From positions 1 to 47,748 of IMG/VR virus record IMGVR_UViG_3300048997_000049: 47,748 bases of DNA. One strand, written 5' to 3'. The notes beneath the pieces are model-generated. The model ran no database searches and was not told the origin of the DNA. It saw only the letters and a list, made by a program, of their open reading frames with translations. Source of the DNA: a virus. The translations under genes and the position numbers were made by a program. This document shows positions 46,844 to 47,748 of this stretch, piece after piece; within the stretch, counting starts at the first letter, position 1, and every line of letters starts with the position of its first letter.

Positions 46844-47107
46844 TCATTGCTGGTAACTTTTGCTGCCTTCCTCCAGTCCGAGCTTTCTACGGGCCAAAAC
46901 CGAAAGATAAGGCTCCATCCAATCTGGCTTCAGATAGACAATCCACGCAGTCTTGCTCAATGACCTGGAGGGAAGGAATTCACCAAGTATGTCATAAATC
47001 CATGCCAGCGTCTTCCTGTGTAACGGCCCCTCGCGAGCTTCTTGTAAATAACGATTAAATGTTGCCTCGTCTTGCGTCATTATGAATTTTGAGAGCTTCT
47101 TAGGCAT
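46844..47107 (-). CDS. Hypothetical helical protein, 87 aa
   Basis: GGGAGGATAGATCAA precedes the ATG, a leader also seen upstream of the gene at 47543. The protein (MPKKLSKFIMTQDEATFNRY, then TLAWIYDILGEFLPSRSL) is largely helical with several tryptophans. No family is recognised. It lies between two CxxC proteins in the mosaic of accessory genes. Confidence 0.65.
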   Translation of the reverse strand: MPKKLSKFIMTQDEATFNRYLQEAREGPLHRKTLAWIYDILGEFLPSRSLSKTAWIVYLKPDWMEPYLSVLARRKLGLEEGSKSYQQ

Positions 47108-47149
47108 TTGATCTATCCTCCCATCACATGTAGTTCCCTCTAAAAAACG

Positions 47150-47320
47150 CTACGACTCTCCCTGCGAAGCGCCACCCGCGGCCTGAAAGCTGTCACAATC
47201 GACTACGGGAAGATGAATTCCTAACGACCAGACATAAATCAACTTAGCGCCGATGGCTTGCGCATAACTATCATGCTGCTCTTTCATGGCACCGCATTTC
47301 TGGCAGAGAGGTTCAATCAT
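47150..47320 (-). CDS. Small CxxC protein, 56 aa
   Basis: Reads MIEPLCQKCGAMKEQHDSYA, then LIYVWSLGIHLPVVDCDS, ending GGASQGES. It has a CQKC metal knuckle and overlaps the preceding gene by eight bases. Its last residues and about 35 bases of DNA are the same as at the end of the junction-spanning gene, an apparent exchange of 3' ends. No ribosome site is obvious; coupling to the upstream gene is the likely way in. Confidence 0.6.
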   Translation of the reverse strand: MIEPLCQKCGAMKEQHDSYAQAIGAKLIYVWSLGIHLPVVDCDSFQAAGGASQGES

Positions 47321-47543
47321 TTATGGCGGCTTCGATGTTCTCTTCTGTTGCCCACTCCAAAAGAAACTTCACGCAATCAGTTTTGCGCTCCTCTGCGTTC
47401 CATGCCCGAAAGGATGCTTCATGGACTGCATAGCCCCACGGTTGGTGCATGAACGAGTCGTGCGGCCAAGACCAGATTCTCGGTTGCCAGGAACCAACAT
47501 GGCCGTGAATGAGTTTTTTAATTTCTACTGGGTTCAGTGCCAT
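47313..47543 (-). CDS. Hypothetical protein, 76 aa
   Basis: GAGAGGATAGGTCAAATACCA precedes the ATG. The protein (MALNPVEIKKLIHGHVGSWQ, then HQPWGYAVHEASFRAWNAEE and CVKFLLEWATEENIEAAI) is helical and tryptophan-rich. The leader is similar to that of the gene at 47107. Its stop overlaps the start of the 56-residue gene. No family is recognised. Confidence 0.65.
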   Translation of the reverse strand: MALNPVEIKKLIHGHVGSWQPRIWSWPHDSFMHQPWGYAVHEASFRAWNAEERKTDCVKFLLEWATEENIEAAIND

Positions 47544-47608
47544 TGGTATTTGACCTATCCTCTCATTCGACTACAAATCCCCGCGAGAAGCAGGGTGATC
47601 CAAAAACG

Positions 47609-47748
47609 CTACGACTCTCCCTGCGAAGCGCCACCCGGCGCGTCCTTCTCTTGGGCGCAGGCGGCAACCACCTGAGCCTGCTTCTCGGTCAGCAAAAATT
47701 CCGTCACGGAATTATCACCATGTCTCTGAGTGATGCGTAAGTGGTGCA
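47609..47748 (-). CDS. Small accessory protein, C-terminal part (continuation of the gene starting at 194)
   Basis: This is the 3' part of the junction-spanning gene, ending at the TAG at 47611-47609. Bases 47622-47748 duplicate 1-127. The C-terminus reads ACAQEKDAPGGASQGES; the GGASQGES ending is shared with the gene at 47150. In a circular map this joins to the start codon at 194-192 to give 68 residues. Confidence 0.75.
   Translation of the reverse strand, partial: HHLRITQRHGDNSVTEFLLTEKQAQVVAACAQEKDAPGGASQGES
47622..47748. repeat. Terminal direct repeat, right copy
   Basis: Identical to bases 1-127; see the left copy. Joining the ends at this overlap gives a 47,621-base circle and restores the split small gene. 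Confidence 0.95.

Noticed and set aside
1-47748. CRISPR arrays, insertion sequences, transposase or integrase genes, retroelements
   Set aside because: No regularly spaced repeats, transposase/integrase motifs or reverse transcriptase motifs were seen on either strand.

Overview
The window is a complete tailed-phage genome, almost certainly assembled from a metagenome. Bases 1-127 are repeated exactly at 47622-47748, so the non-redundant length is 47,621 bp and the map closes into a circle. The repeat lies inside a small coding gene, and 127 is a common maximum k-mer in de Bruijn assemblers. I therefore read it as an assembly overlap, not a biological terminal repeat. A large portal, scaffold, HK97-type capsid protein, connector, nozzle-like tail protein and a run of ejection-type proteins, with no tape measure, sheath or tail-tube genes, point to a short-tailed (podovirus-like) virion. 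Host evidence is indirect: an exported fibronectin-III-like protein, several AQ-type Sec signal peptides and a carboxypeptidase-regulatory-like tail protein resemble proteins common in soil Acidobacteriota. No integrase, partition gene or phage RNA polymerase was seen.

On the circle there are two gene blocks that diverge at 17.18-17.43 kb and converge at 44.82-44.84 kb. The leftward block runs from a winged-helix regulator (17184) down through position 1, across the junction, and on to 44818. It holds an early promoter with an operator-like dyad (16.6 kb), small early genes, a DUF932 protein and a primase/SF3 helicase. Next comes a nucleotide and DNA-modification cluster (4.5-12 kb): C5-cytosine methyltransferase, GT-B-like glycosyltransferase, a dNMP kinase fused to a UDG-like domain, a thymidylate synthase-family enzyme, dCMP deaminase and an all-alpha NTP pyrophosphohydrolase. 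A family A DNA polymerase, VRR-NUC nuclease and SNF2 helicase follow, and the block ends in a mosaic of very small accessory genes, one of them broken.

The rightward block (17.4-44.8 kb) starts with a small-terminase candidate and tiny coupled ORFs, then the large terminase and a set of exported or surface proteins. After these come portal, scaffold, capsid, connector and nozzle, three ejection-type proteins (the last, 855 aa, ends in an FtsH/M41-like zinc protease domain), a signal-peptide tail protein, an endolysin and holin/spanin-like membrane proteins.

The most interesting system is the modification cluster. The thymidylate synthase homologue has Asp where thymidylate synthases have Asn, at exactly the catalytic-Cys spacing seen in T4 dCMP hydroxymethylase. 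With the NTP pyrophosphohydrolase, the dNMP kinase, the polymerase and the glycosyltransferase it reconstructs a T4-like route to glycosylated hydroxymethylcytosine DNA in a small podovirus-like phage, with a C5-cytosine methyltransferase added whose role is unclear.
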